The translations under genes and the position numbers were made by a program. Of a DNA stretch of 64,000 nt, positions 23,261-33,253 are shown one piece after another. This DNA is from Podocnemis expansa. Taxonomy: Eukaryota; Chordata; Testudines; Podocnemididae. The notes below the pieces were generated by a model. That model saw only the letters and a program-made list of their open reading frames with translations, was not told where the DNA came from and ran no database searches. The stretch spans positions 3,542,772 to 3,606,771 of the forward strand of contig ML682038.1 in NCBI GenBank assembly GCA_007922195.1, in the 5' to 3' direction. Numbering within the stretch: the first letter of the stretch is position 1; every line of letters begins with the position of its first letter.

Positions 23261-25587
23261 CACTCAGTCCTGACCCTGGGACTTGCCCTGTCTTTCTGGG
23301 CCTGGCACTCTCTCCTGAAGTGCCCTCTGGCCCCACAAGTCCAGCAACCCCCTTCCCACCCTGTTACCTTCACAGGAGTGGTTTTCAGGGGTTCTCCCCA
23401 CAAGTCTTTGGTCATGTTCACCCCAGCATGACCACTAGGATGGTCCTGGGCTAAGCACAAGAGCTTTCCCCTGTACTTAGTTGGAACTACCAACTGTCTC
23501 TGAGGATGCCAGTCCTCCTTGTGACCACCAGAGAGAGTCTCTTTATATAACAGTCCTCTCTCAACAACAAACCTGGACCTATTTGACGAACTGAGAGGTG
23601 ATGGGCCACTCCGTGCCAACCTCCAAGCTCCCTTGAGGCACTCATTTGCCTCCTGCTTGGCTTGGAACAGCTCCCTTGGTGCTGGGGACCTCAGTTCCTC
23701 CCTGGGTTGTGAACTCAGGCTCAGTCCCTCTGGAAGTGATGCAGATGATGTGGATGCCTCTCCTGGTTGTGAAACACCCTCTGCTGGTGCATGGGGTTGT
23801 GTTGCAGACTCCAGGAAAGCCTTTCGTGAAGGGCTACCTGCTGCTGCAAGTGCAGGTCTGGTGGCACCCACTGATGCTGGCTTCTGTGACTCTGAGGGGG
23901 TTACACGTGCTGGGTCTGGTTCTCGTTCCAGCTGGGTATCGAGGACTGCCTCTACTGCTGCTGTTGTAGATGCTGGGTTGGGGTCTGCGTCTGCCACCTC
24001 TGTTTGGGTCTCTGGTCCTCTAGCATCTGGGAACACAGACTGGACCCTGGTAGAAGGCTCAGTAACAGGGTTAGCTTGGGACACCTGCTTACCCTGGCTA
24101 CGGGTGATGGTTCCCACCCTTTTGGCTAGCCTCACATGGTTTGCTAAGTCCTCTCCCACCAGCATGGGAATGGGATAATCATCATACACTGCAAAAGTCC
24201 AGATCCCTGACCAGCCTTTGTACTGCACGGGCAACTCTGCAGTAGGCAGGTCAAAACAGTTTGCCTTGAAGGGTTGCACAGTTACTTGAGCTTTTACGTT
24301 GATGGTTTTGGGGTCCACTAAGGACTGGTGGATAGCTGACACCTGTGCTCCAGTGTCTCTCCACGCAACAACTTCCTTCCCGCCCACACTCACGATCTCC
24401 CTTTGCTCTGGGGGTATCTGTGAGGCATCTGGGCCTGCAGGCACATGGCGTGACCCCACTGCAAGGAACTGCACTCTGTTTGTGCTCTTGGGGCAGTTCG
24501 CCTTCACATGTCCCAGCTCATTACATTGAAAACACCGCCCAGCTGGCTGGTCACTGGAGTGAGGTTTGTTGCTGAAGAATGGGGTTGTGGGGTGAGAAGG
24601 TGCCTGAGGCTTCCCTTGTGGTGCAGTGGGCTCCTCCCTGTGAGATAGACCCTTGGGTTGTCCCTGGTGTCGATATGCCATCTCTGGACACCTCTCCTGG
24701 GACCCCCACAAACTGCTACCAGTTCGGGTCCTCTCTGTCACTTCCACCCATCTGGCTCCAATCTCCCCCGCCTCTGATATAGATTTGGGCTTCCCATCCA
24801 GGGCATATCTTTGTATTTCTTCAAGAACACCCTGTAGGAACTGTTCCAGTCTTATTAGGAGAGAGAGCTCCTCCCCAGTTTTAGCTTGTGCCCCTGATAC
24901 CCAGGCATTCCAATTTTTATCAATTTGGTAGGCATGTTGGGTGAATGCCATGCCTGGCTTCCACCTTAGGACTCTGAACCGGCGACAGGCATTTTCAGGA
25001 GTCAGCCCCATCCTCATTCTGGCCCTTTGTTTAAAGAGTTCATAATTGTTCATGGTTTCGCTAGGCATTTCAGCTGCCACTTCTGCTAAGGGTCCACTGA
25101 GCTGTGGCCTCAACTCCACCATGTAGTGGTCTGGGGAGATGCTGTACCCAAGGCAGGCCCTTTCAAAATTTTCTAGGAAGGCCTCTGTATCATCTCCTAC
25201 CTGGTATACTCAGTATTTCTTGGGTTGGAGAGCATAAGGTGGGATAGGAATGGCAGTAGAAGCAGCTGGTGTAGCTGCAGCACCCAGTTTCTCAGCTTTC
25301 TCCAGCTCAAAGCGCCACTGCTTTTCCCTCTCCTCTGCTTCTGTGCGCCTCATCTCTAGGAAGAACTCCATCTCGCTCTTAGTTAGAGATCTTCCTGTCT
25401 TAAAGACATCCTCCCAGCTTGGCCCTCGTGGTATGGAAGGGACATAGCTGCTCCCATCCACTCCCGCCTCCACAGGCTTATTACACGCTTCCTCATTCCC
25501 ACTCCACATGTCTGCCTTGGAGTTGGACTTCTGGGACTGATCTGGGGCTGGTGTCTCCATGGCTCCTCTGCCCCACCGCAACTGCAT
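23260..25587 (-). pseudogene. gag-protease-integrase(N-term) frame of the Gmr1-like element
   Basis: This is a single reading frame broken by one TGA at 25210-25212 (between KKY and VYQVGDDTEAFL). The first 125 codons are a charged N-terminus. In the downstream 620-residue open frame: residues 30-135 form a SCAN-like capsid (CRRFRVLRWKPG, then LLIRLEQFLQGVLEEIQRY); a CCHC knuckle lies at 197-210; the protease motif WRDTGAQVSAI at 254-264 carries DTGA; a long low-complexity Ser/Pro/Glu linker follows; and an integrase HHCC start, HPSGHAGV, lies at 561-568. After TKDL the sequence changes into a second knuckle at 593-606. Gag builds the particle, protease matures it, and integrase would insert the cDNA. 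RT is absent, so this copy could not move alone. Confidence 0.8.
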
Positions 25588-25889
25588 TCACTGGGCTGCT
25601 TCCCTGCCCTACGCTGGCCTAGCTATCCTGTTGCCCGAAAACTAGAAAAAAAAATAAACTGCTTGTTTTGGACTCCCTGGCTTTGACTGGCAAACCCGTT
25701 GCATGCCTTTTTCCCAGGCAGCAAAAGAAAAAAGAAAAATAAAAACCAAAAAGCAAGACAGAGAAATGAAGAAAAAAAAACAACCTCCCCAAAATGTCCA
25801 CTACCCCACAGGAGAAAAAAAACCAAAAAACAAAAACAACGTGTCCTTTAAAAAATCCTGAGGTTTGTGCTTCTGGTTCAAAAAAAGTC

Positions 25890-25907
25890 CACACCGCTAT
25901 GCCACCA
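25890..25907 (-). other. primer-binding site of the Gmr1-like element
   Basis: Immediately inside the 5' LTR the minus strand reads TGGTGGCATAGCGGTGTG. TGG is the complement of a tRNA CCA end. I did not identify the tRNA. Confidence 0.65.
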
Positions 25908-26698
25908 TGTCAAGGCTTTTTCCCCACTCTGGCACTCTGAGTGCAGAAGGTGGGGGCCTCAACAGGCCAGAAAAGCCACTGGCCTTAAAGCCTGCTCTTA
26001 AAAGTCTCCAAGGCCTCCAATTCCTGGCCTTGGAGTAGTATCGCTGCCACCACCCAAATGCAAAAAAACCTCTTGAGACACAGGAAGGCGCACTTGGGAA
26101 TTCCTCCCTGTGAGGTACTTGCAATCCTCTTTATTCCTCTCTCAGGAAAGTGACTGAACTGCAGCTGCAATATGAGCTGGAACGGGAACAGGGTTCCCTT
26201 TAGTAGCTGCCTGTGCAGTCTAAGGCACGGACACACAAACCTCTTGCCTTTCAGGACACAGAACCAGAATTTACTTAAAAAGTAAACTCTTTAATCAGAA
26301 AGAACAGATAATAAACACAGAGAGTTGCTTCTCTGGGAATTATCTTAGGTAGTTACAGGGTAGTTGGGGGGGGGGGGGAGTTTCATGTGCTCAGCACAGA
26401 GAAATCCAAAAAACAAGCCAAAAACAAAGAAAATACCCTGACCGCGTCTAAATAAACATTCCCTGTTCTACTCACGCCTGGTCAGTACCAAACTTAGCTT
26501 ATCTCTGGTAAGGATGTTGCTGGATTCTTCCTCAGGCCCCTCTGGCCTCCTCCTGATCCTCCCAGGAGCTCTGCTGCATCCAAAACAGGGACAGGACAGG
26601 CTGCTGTTACAATTCAAAAGCCTGCACTTCATTCCTATTGGCCGTCCTGGGACTCACTGACCAGAGTGTTAACCCCTTCCTCCCCAAGGGTTATTACA
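25908..26698 (-). repeat. 5' LTR of the Gmr1-like element
   Basis: 791 bp, TG...CA ends on the minus strand. It would have carried the promoter for the minus-strand transcript. The AATAAA in GAGGAATAAAGAGG near 26135 matches that of the other LTR. Confidence 0.9.
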
Positions 26699-27346
26699 GC
26701 TCAGCTACCAGTTTTTGAATGTTCTGATTTCTGATATCAGTTTTAGGCCCATTTATTCTTTTGCACAGAGACTGTCCTGCTTGTCCAATGTATAAGGTTT
26801 GGAGGCATTTCTTGCACATGATGGCATAAATCACACTGGTGGATGAACAGGTGAACGAGCCTTAATGAAGTAGCTGACTTGATTAGGTCCTATGATGGTG
26901 TCTTTTGTGAAGATATGTGGGCAAAGTTGGCAGTGTGGTTTGTTGCAGGAGTAAGTGCCTGCTTAAATGTTTCTGTTGTTAGGTCTGTAGTTGCTGGTGG
27001 GTATGTTTAATGTTAGGGGGCTGCCTGTGGGTGATGAAAGGTCTGTCTTCCATGGCTTGAGAGCGTGAGGGGTGCTGTTTTAGAATAGGCTGTATGTCCT
27101 TAATAATCTGTTGTAGAGGTCTGACTTGAGGGTTGTATGTGGTGACTAGTGGCGTTCTGTTTTCTTTCTTGGGCTTCTCTTGTAGTAGTTGACTTTGACA
27201 GAACCAGGTGGGTACCCCGATCTGTTTTTTTTACTTCCCCTGGTGGGTACTGTAGTTTTAAGAATGCTTGATAGAGATCCTGAAGGTTTCTGTCTCTGTC
27301 TGAGGGATCAGAGCAAATTTGGTTATATGTTAGGGCTTGGCTGTAG
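26699..27346 (-). pseudogene. PLE linker and GIY-YIG endonuclease fragment
   Basis: Minus-strand codons give CNKPHCQLCPHIF (the Cys-rich linker typical of Penelope proteins), then VIYAIMCKKCLQTLYIGQAG and QSLCKRINGPKTDIRNQNIQ. This is the GIY-YIG nuclease, with IYAI and YIGQAG as its two signature strands and an Arg in the helix. The domain would nick target DNA for priming. In-frame stops and frame changes upstream show it is dead. The PLE C-terminus is resumed at 22075 beyond the LTR insertion. Confidence 0.85.
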
Positions 27347-27575
27347 AGAAATGGAGGTTACTCACCTTCGTGCAGTAGCCGAAGTTCTTCGAGATGCGCG
27401 CTCCCGACATGCTCCACAACAGGTGTTTGGCACCGCTAACACCCCGGAATCGGAGATTTTTAAGTTAGCAGTGGCTCTGTAGCAGGGAAGCTGCGGCGGT
27501 GTCCGGTTCCCGCCAGTGTGATGTCAGCCTGACAGCTTCCCCGCTGCCCCTCCTGTCAGTTCCTTTCTACCCCGG
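27347..27575. repeat. left terminus and inverted terminal repeat of the younger DIRS
   Basis: The outer ~50 bp (AGAAATGGAGGTTACTCACC onward) is unique to this end and is complemented in the internal region. From CCACAACAGGTGTTTGGC the sequence is the inverted partner of the right end. Confidence 0.88.
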
Positions 27576-27631
27576 GAGATATCTGAAACGACAAGAAATA
27601 GCCTCCGAAGTAGAGGGGAGGAGGGTGGGTT

Positions 27632-27740
27632 GTGGAGCATGTCGGGAGCGCGCATCTCGAAGAACTTCGGCTACTGCACGAAGGTCAGTAACCTCCATTT
27701 CTTCATCGAGCAGCGCTCCCGACTGCTCCACAACAGGTGA
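27632..27740. repeat. internal complementary region of the younger DIRS
   Basis: GGAGCATGTCGGGAGCGCGC ... AGTAACCTCCATTTCT is the reverse complement of the left terminus. TTCTTCATCGAGCAG ... CTGCTCCACAACAGG is the reverse complement of the right terminus. The two halves meet with a few shared bases (TTCT), recording the circle junction. It lies just past the recombinase stop, near the element's 3' end. Confidence 0.9.
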
Positions 27741-27751
27741 GTATGTAGCAG

Positions 27752-28796
27752 TTACTGGAATGTGGTGGTGGGCACTTCGGACCGTCCCTTGTCCATTGTT
27801 TGTAGTATTGCTCGACCGAAGACCGTGTCATCTACAGAAAAACGGTCTAACGCATAATGTTTTGCGAAAGTGTCATTGGAAGCCCAAGTGGCTGCCTGGC
27901 AAATCGTTTGTAGTGGGACCTTCGCAAGGAACGCCATAGAAGATGCCATGGATCTTGTTGAATGAGAGCGGATTGTGGCAGGTGGCGTCTTTTGGTTGAT
28001 ATTGTAGGCTGTGCGTATACATGACGAGATCCAGTTAGATAATCGTTGCTTAGAGATGGGCTGACCGAAAGATCGTTTGGTAGTAGATACGAATAGCTTT
28101 GTTGTCTTCCTGAATGCTTTGGTCCGATCCAAGTAATAGGCTAGCGCTCTTCTGACATCCAGGGTATGGAGGACTCTGATGTGGCGTTGCGTGCGGTTTT
28201 GGATAGAAGACAGGTAAGTGAATGACCTGATTCACGTGGAATGCGGATGAGGCTTTTGGAAGGAACTTGGGATGGAGGCGTAGGGATACCTTGTCCTTGT
28301 AGAAAACCGTATAGGGCGGATCAGCCATAAGTGCCGCCATTTCACTCACTCTTCTTGCCGATGTAATTGCCACGAGAAATGCCACTTTCATGGACAAGTG
28401 CAAGAGAGAGACAGAGGCGAGGGGTTCGAATGGGTGTCGCATCAATGTTTTAAGGACTAATGGGAGATCCCACGGTGTTGCTGGCGGTTGAACATGTGGG
28501 AATAGATCATTGAGGCCCAACATAAATCTTTTAACGACTCTATGAGCGAAGATTGAAGAGCCGTCTACAGGTATGTGAAAAGTTGAAATTGCTGCGAGAT
28601 GGACCTTAATGGTGTTGACTGATATCTCTGTTTCTTTTAGGTGCCAGAGGTAGTCCAGGATCATTGGTATGGGTGCTTGAGTTGGAGAGGACGATCGCTG
28701 TGTGCACCAATTGGAAAATCGTGACCATTTTTGAAGGTAAGTTCGTCTTGTGGAAGGTTTTCTACTATTTAGTAGTACCTCCCTTACTCTGTCGGA
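27752..28796 (-). pseudogene. DIRS tyrosine recombinase, one frameshift
   Basis: The recombinase replaces an integrase and inserts the circular cDNA. It starts near SDRVREVLLNSRKPSTRRTY, an N-terminal SAM-like DNA-binding domain. The first catalytic Arg lies in TSARRVSEMAALM. The frame is lost around 28190 just after VFYPKPH and resumes one frame over at 28132 with DRTKAFRKTTKLFV. That second part contains HSTRSMASS (the HxxR box) and ends with FAKHYALDR, whose Tyr is the expected nucleophile. All catalytic residues are therefore present but split across two frames. Confidence 0.88.
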
Positions 28797-30745
28797 ACAT
28801 AGGAGTTCCGTAGTATCGAACCATCGAGGTTCCATGCTGTCAAGTGTAGTTTGTTCAGGTAAGTATGCTTGCGGGTCCCGTCGTCTTGTGACAGTAAGTC
28901 TTGTACCTGTGGTAAGATGATGGGAGGTACTGTGGACATTTTGATGAGCATGGAGAACCAGGGCTGACGAGGCCAAGCTGGTGCTATCATTATTACTGTT
29001 GCTCTGTCCTGTGCGATTTTGTGTAAAGTTCGTGCTATCAATGGAATGGGCGGGAAGGCATAAAGTAGCTCTTTTCCCCAGTGAGTGAGAAAGGCGTCGC
29101 CCTCCGATCCTGGGCCTCTCCCCGCCCAAGAGCAATATCGGCTGCATTTCTTGTTGTGCGCCGTAGCAAACAGATCGAGGGCAGGATGACCCCAGAACTC
29201 GAAAATGCTGTGAAGGATGTCCTGTCGGATCTCCCACTCGTGGCGGTTTGTAAACGAGCGGCTCAGGGCATCTGCTATGATATTCTCTTTGCCCGGGAGA
29301 TACACTGCCCGAAGGATAATGCCATGTTGGATGCACCAATCCCACAGATTCACTGCTTCTAGGCAGAGTATGGGAGATTTGGTGCCTCCTTGCCGATTTA
29401 TGTGGAACATGGTGGACCTGTTGTCGGTTCTTACCATTACCACGCTGTGAGCAATTATGGGGAGAAACTTCTGACACGCTTTGAAAACAGCTCTCAGCTC
29501 GAGTAGATTGATGTGCAAGCTTGTCTCTGCCATGGACCACCTGCCCTGCGCCGTGAGGTCGCGGCAGTGAGCTCCCCATCCCCGTAATGAAGCGTCTGTG
29601 GTTACTGTGACTTGTGGTTGTGGTTGTCGAAAGGGGACTCCTTGTAATAGGTTGTTGTGACATGTCCACCAAGATAGAGAATCTTTGATGGCACTCGGCA
29701 CTATGAGTAGTGTTTTGGTTAGACGATTGTAATGTCTGACGTGGGAGAGAAACCACAGTTGGAACGGACGCATGTGAAGTCTTGCATTCTCTACAAGGTA
29801 GGTTGACGCTGCCATGTGTCCCAACATGCGCATAGCTATGTGAGCTGATATGATGGTTGCTCCCCGAATGGTACACGCTATCTGCTGTAGGCTGATGAAT
29901 CTGTCCATTGGAAGAAAGGCCCGTGAAATCGGTGAACAAAGTCTTGCCCCTATGAACTGAAGTTCTTGCGTCGGCACCAAGGTGGACTTGTCGGAGTTTA
30001 TGCTCAAGCCTAGCTCGTGAAACAACTTGATTGTTGCTTGTAGTGCTTGAGTTGTGCTGATCTGTGTGGGGGTCTTGATGAGAAAGTCGTCTAGGTATGG
30101 AAAAATTTCTATGTGCCTTCTTCTTAAAAATGCCACCACTGGGGCCATAAGTTTGGAAAAGACTCTTGGCGCTGTGGCTAGGCCGAAAGGCAGGACTGTA
30201 TATTGATGATGATTGTGAAGAAAATGGAATCTGAGAAATCTCCTGTGTGCCGGTCGAATAGCGACATGGAAGTACGCGTCCTGCAGATCGAGGGAGGCCA
30301 TCCAGTCGGATCGTTGAAGGGCCAGGAATATGTCCCTGAGGGTCACCATTTTGAATCGTTTCACCACTATGTGTGTGTTGAGACGTCAAAGATCTAATAT
30401 AGGTCTCCAACCTCCCGACTTCTTCTGTATTAGAAAGTACGGGGAATAGAACCCTTTTCCTCGTTGTTCTATGGGTACCTCCTCTACAGCTCCTAGATCG
30501 AGTAGATGTTGAATTTCTGACTGAAGGAGTTGTACGTGATTGGGGTCCCTGAAGAGGGACGGGTGGGGGTGGTGGTGGTTGGGTGTAGAAATGAAAGGGA
30601 TAGAATAACCGTGGTGAATGATCTCTATAGCCCACTTGTCCGATGTTATCTCTCTCCAACGTGAGAGAAACGGTTGTAATTTGTTGCGGAACGTGGGGTT
30701 GGATGTTGGTAAGTGTGGCAGGTGACCTAGTGACTGATTGAACAC
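28784..30745 (-). pseudogene. DIRS reverse transcriptase-RNase H, single in-frame TGA
   Basis: The frame is continuous from 30745 to 28784 apart from one TGA at 30386-30388 between PILDL and RLNTH, where Arg (CGA) would be usual, so a CpG transition is likely. RT motifs: SGGWRPILDL, SLDLQDAYFHVAI (first catalytic Asp), LPFGLATAPRVF, and YLDDFLI (the active-site box). RNase H: TTDASLRGWGAHC, LLELRAVF, VRTDNRSTMFHI and LPGKENIIADALSR, giving the D-E-D-D set. The protein would copy genomic RNA to cDNA. The catalytic residues are intact. Confidence 0.92.
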
Positions 30746-30761
30746 TCCCTCAACTCGCCCA

Positions 30762-32813
30762 TCAAAATTGCTGTTTGCTATTCAGTGGCTGGGAAGATTG
30801 CTGGGCGTAGGTTTGGTGTCTGCCCCTCCTTTGTTGTCTGGGTCGGTTTCTATAGGTGTCCACTTTGCGATTAGACGTCTGTTGGAAGTACCTGAAATTG
30901 GTGGGTTGAGCCCTATATGGTCGACGGCGGGATTGTGGGGTATAGATTCCTAGGGTCTTCAGCGTGGCTCTAGAGTCTTTAAGGCCATGCATGACGTCAT
31001 CTGTTGTTTTTTCAAATAGTTTTTCTTTATCGAATGGCAGGTCCTCAATGGTACGCTGCATTGGCTTGGGCAAGTCTGCGGCTTGGAGCCATGAAGCACG
31101 ACGCATCACGACTGCTGTCCCCAGTGTCCTGGCTGCAACATCTGCTGCGTCCAGGGAAGCTTGAAGGGCAATTCTTGACGCTAACAAGCCTTCATCGATC
31201 AGAGGAGCAAATTGTTCTTGTTTTGCTTGTTCAATAAAATTTGAAAATTCATTCAGTTTGGTGAATATATCATGGGTATAATTCGCTAACAAGGCTGTGT
31301 AATTCGCAATACGTATTTGTAGTGCGGCCGAGGTATATACTTTTTTTCCCCAAGAAGTCCAGTTTTTTATCATCTCTGTTCGTAGAATTGGACTTAGAGA
31401 AGGGTTGCTTAGGTCTTTGACCTGCTGCCTCTACCACCAAGGAATTGGGTTGGGGGTGGGAGAAAAGAAATTCATTTCCTTTAGAATTTATAAAATATTT
31501 TTTATCAGCTTTTTCTCTGGATGGAGGCGCTGAAGCTGGTGTCCTCCATATTTCGTCTGCTGGCTGTAAGATGCCCTCATCCATTGGAAGGGCCAATTTC
31601 TGGGATCCAGAAGACTGCAAGATGCAGTATAACTTGTGTTGGGCGGTATGGGTCTCCTGTAAGGAAATGTCCAGAGACTCCGCTGCCCTCTTGAAGAGAT
31701 CTCTGAATTGTTTGTGGTCACCATGCTTATTCTGTGATGTAGGGTCTTTTGTCAAATCGTCGATAGGAGTAGGTACTTGTGTTAACGTTGGAAGAGGTAC
31801 AGACGGGGGTTGTAAAGTCGGTTGTACCGCTGTGTTGTTCATGCCTGTTAAAGGCATGTTGAAGGGCTGCCAAGGCAAATAAGTTAACCCCTGTTGGGGG
31901 TACATCATCCGGGGGGGTAAGCCCAAGGCATCGGGAGAGTCGCGCTCTGAGCCACCACCTGAGGTAACTGCTGCGTAGTTTGCTCGTGCGCTGGGCTTGA
32001 GGCCACCGACGAGGCAGACCGTTTCGATGGCGACGTCGATGAAGAAGATTCCGAAGAATCCGAACAAAAGAGAGGAGATAATGGGGCTGAGTGCACCGTA
32101 AGATCGTCCAACAGCTCCATATGTTTGGATTTCCTGTGGTGTTTAACAGCTGGAGGCTGCACCACAACGTCCATAGCCGTTGAAAAGGGTGTTTGAGTAA
32201 GTAATGGTGTGACAGCACCCTGCGGCAACACTGTCTGTGGCTGAGGAGTACAGGGAATCAAAGGCGGAGCCGGAGCCTGTACTGTTGCCGGTGCCGTCAG
32301 TGGTAGCGTGCCCGACATTGACAAGCCCGGTGCTGTGGCTGGTGACAGTAGAAACGGTGCCGAAAGCCCCTGACTGGGCATCGGAACCGAGGCAATTGAC
32401 GGCGCCGTTAAAGCTTGCGGCGCCGTCCGTTTGACTTTTTTCTGTTTATTTGATGCTGCCGCCGCACGGGAATCATCTGCCGTAGCGGTCGGGCAGCTGC
32501 TAGCACTCTCAGTCCCCTTGGTTTTCTTTTTGGGGACTGGGGAAGAGGCTGGAGACCTCCTTTTGTGCGCTCCCTCTTCGCGTTGAGGAGAGGTACCGGG
32601 GTCTGAAGACGGGCGCAGAGAGTCCTCTAATAACAGGAGCTTCAACCTGCGGTCCCGCTCTTTCCTCGCTCGGGTGGTCAGCTGTTTGCAGTCAGGGCAC
32701 TTATGTGAAAGATGCCCTTCCCCGAGACATTTTACACAAGAGCTGTGCCCGTCTGAGGCAGGCATTGCCTCATGACAGGAGTCACAGCGCTTGAAGCCCG
32801 ATGCGTTGGGCAT
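30762..32813 (-). pseudogene. DIRS ORF1 (gag-like), two frameshifts
   Basis: The frame beginning at 32813 has a Cys/His-rich start (CDSCHEAMPASDGHSSCVKC, then HLSHKCPDCKQL), a basic region and a Pro/Ala/Ser-rich linker. It shifts near 31920-31990 into a frame with DLFKRAAESLDI and then, at a T-run near 31340, into the last frame (ALLANYTHDIFTKLNEFSNF, SLDAADVAARTLGTAVVMR) ending at 30762. ORF1 products of DIRS elements are thought to be RNA-binding structural proteins. The second frameshift lies at a homopolymer and could be replication slippage or a sequencing error. Confidence 0.8.
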
Positions 32814-32858
32814 AGCGCTGCTGTGACTCCACGGGCACTTGTAATATCGCCGGCCGGC

Positions 32859-32880
32859 TTTTTTTTTTTTTTTTTTTTTT
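32859..32880. repeat. poly-T tract
   Basis: 22 T in a row between DIRS ORF1 and the right terminal repeat (A-run on the element's sense strand). Confidence 0.95.
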
Positions 32881-32944
32881 CCTTCTGATTTCCCTCAGTT
32901 GTCTGAATGAAGAGCCAGTGTGGACTCCGTCCGGAGTCCTGGGC

Positions 32945-33131
32945 GGTTGAAAGGAACTGACAGGAGGGGCAGCGGGGAAGCTGTCAGGCTGACGTCACAC
33001 TGGCGGGAAACGGACGCCGCCACAGCTTCCCTGCTACAGAGCCACTGCTAACTTAAAAATCTCCGATTCCGGGGTGTTAGCGGCGCCAAACACCTGTTGT
33101 GGAGCAGTCGGGAGCACTGCTCGATGAAGAA
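32945..33131. repeat. right terminus and inverted terminal repeat of the younger DIRS
   Basis: Inverted partner of 27395-27575, with a handful of mismatches over about 150 bp. The outer end, GGAGCACTGCTCGATGAAGAA, is complemented in the internal region. Confidence 0.9.
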
Positions 33132-33178
33132 TGGATAGTGTGGAGAGTTTAGGATGGAAGCTCAAGGGATGTAGGTAA

Positions 33179-33253
33179 CTATCAATCAATCAATCAATCA
33201 ATCAATCAATTCATAGGGCTGGAAGAGACCTCGTGAGATCATCGAGTCCAACC
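33179..33253 (-). mobile_element. CR1 3'-end scrap with (ATCA)n, inside the PLE
   Basis: TAGGGCTGGAAGAGACCTC followed by GATCATCGAGTCCAACC is the complement of a CR1 3' end. It is preceded by about seven ATCA units where CR1 normally has its short 8-bp tail repeats. PLE sequence continues on both sides. Confidence 0.65.

Larger units (their letters stand above)
22076..26698 (-). mobile_element. Gmr1-like Ty3/Gypsy LTR retrotransposon, internally deleted
   Basis: The element is flanked by exact 5-bp duplications GCTCA (22071-22075 and 26699-26703). Two LTRs of about 790 bp begin TGTAATAACCC and end TTGACA on the minus strand. Next to the 5' LTR (25908-26698) is a primer-binding site starting TGGTGGCATAGC; next to the 3' LTR is a purine tract TTTGGGGGGTG. 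The 3.04-kb interior codes for gag with a SCAN-like capsid, a zinc knuckle, an aspartic protease and the start of an integrase zinc domain. The integrase core, RT and RNase H are missing. The order protease then integrase is that of the Gmr1 clade. It sits inside the PLE. Confidence 0.85.
27347..33131 (-). mobile_element. structurally complete DIRS-type retrotransposon
   Basis: The 5.8-kb element has inverted terminal repeats (about 27395-27575 paired with 32945-33110; shared phrases GGAATCGGAGATTTTTAAG and CAGCTTCCCCGCTGCCCCTC). An internal complementary region at 27632-27740 joins the complement of the left outer end to that of the right outer end. Minus-strand genes run ORF1, RT-RNase H, tyrosine recombinase. 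There is no flanking duplication, as expected of recombinase-mediated insertion. PLE sequence continues on both sides (GGCTGTAG to TGGATAGTGTG). Damage is limited to one stop and about three frameshifts, so the copy is young. Confidence 0.92.

Noticed and set aside
23633..24178. 181-codon plus-strand frame
   Set aside because: It is the antisense shadow of the gag-pol linker of the LTR element.
32813..33131. Possible CRISPR-like or tandem array because of inverted and repeated GC-rich blocks
   Set aside because: The blocks are the DIRS terminal repeat and its partner copies. There is no regular spacer pattern, and the DNA is vertebrate.
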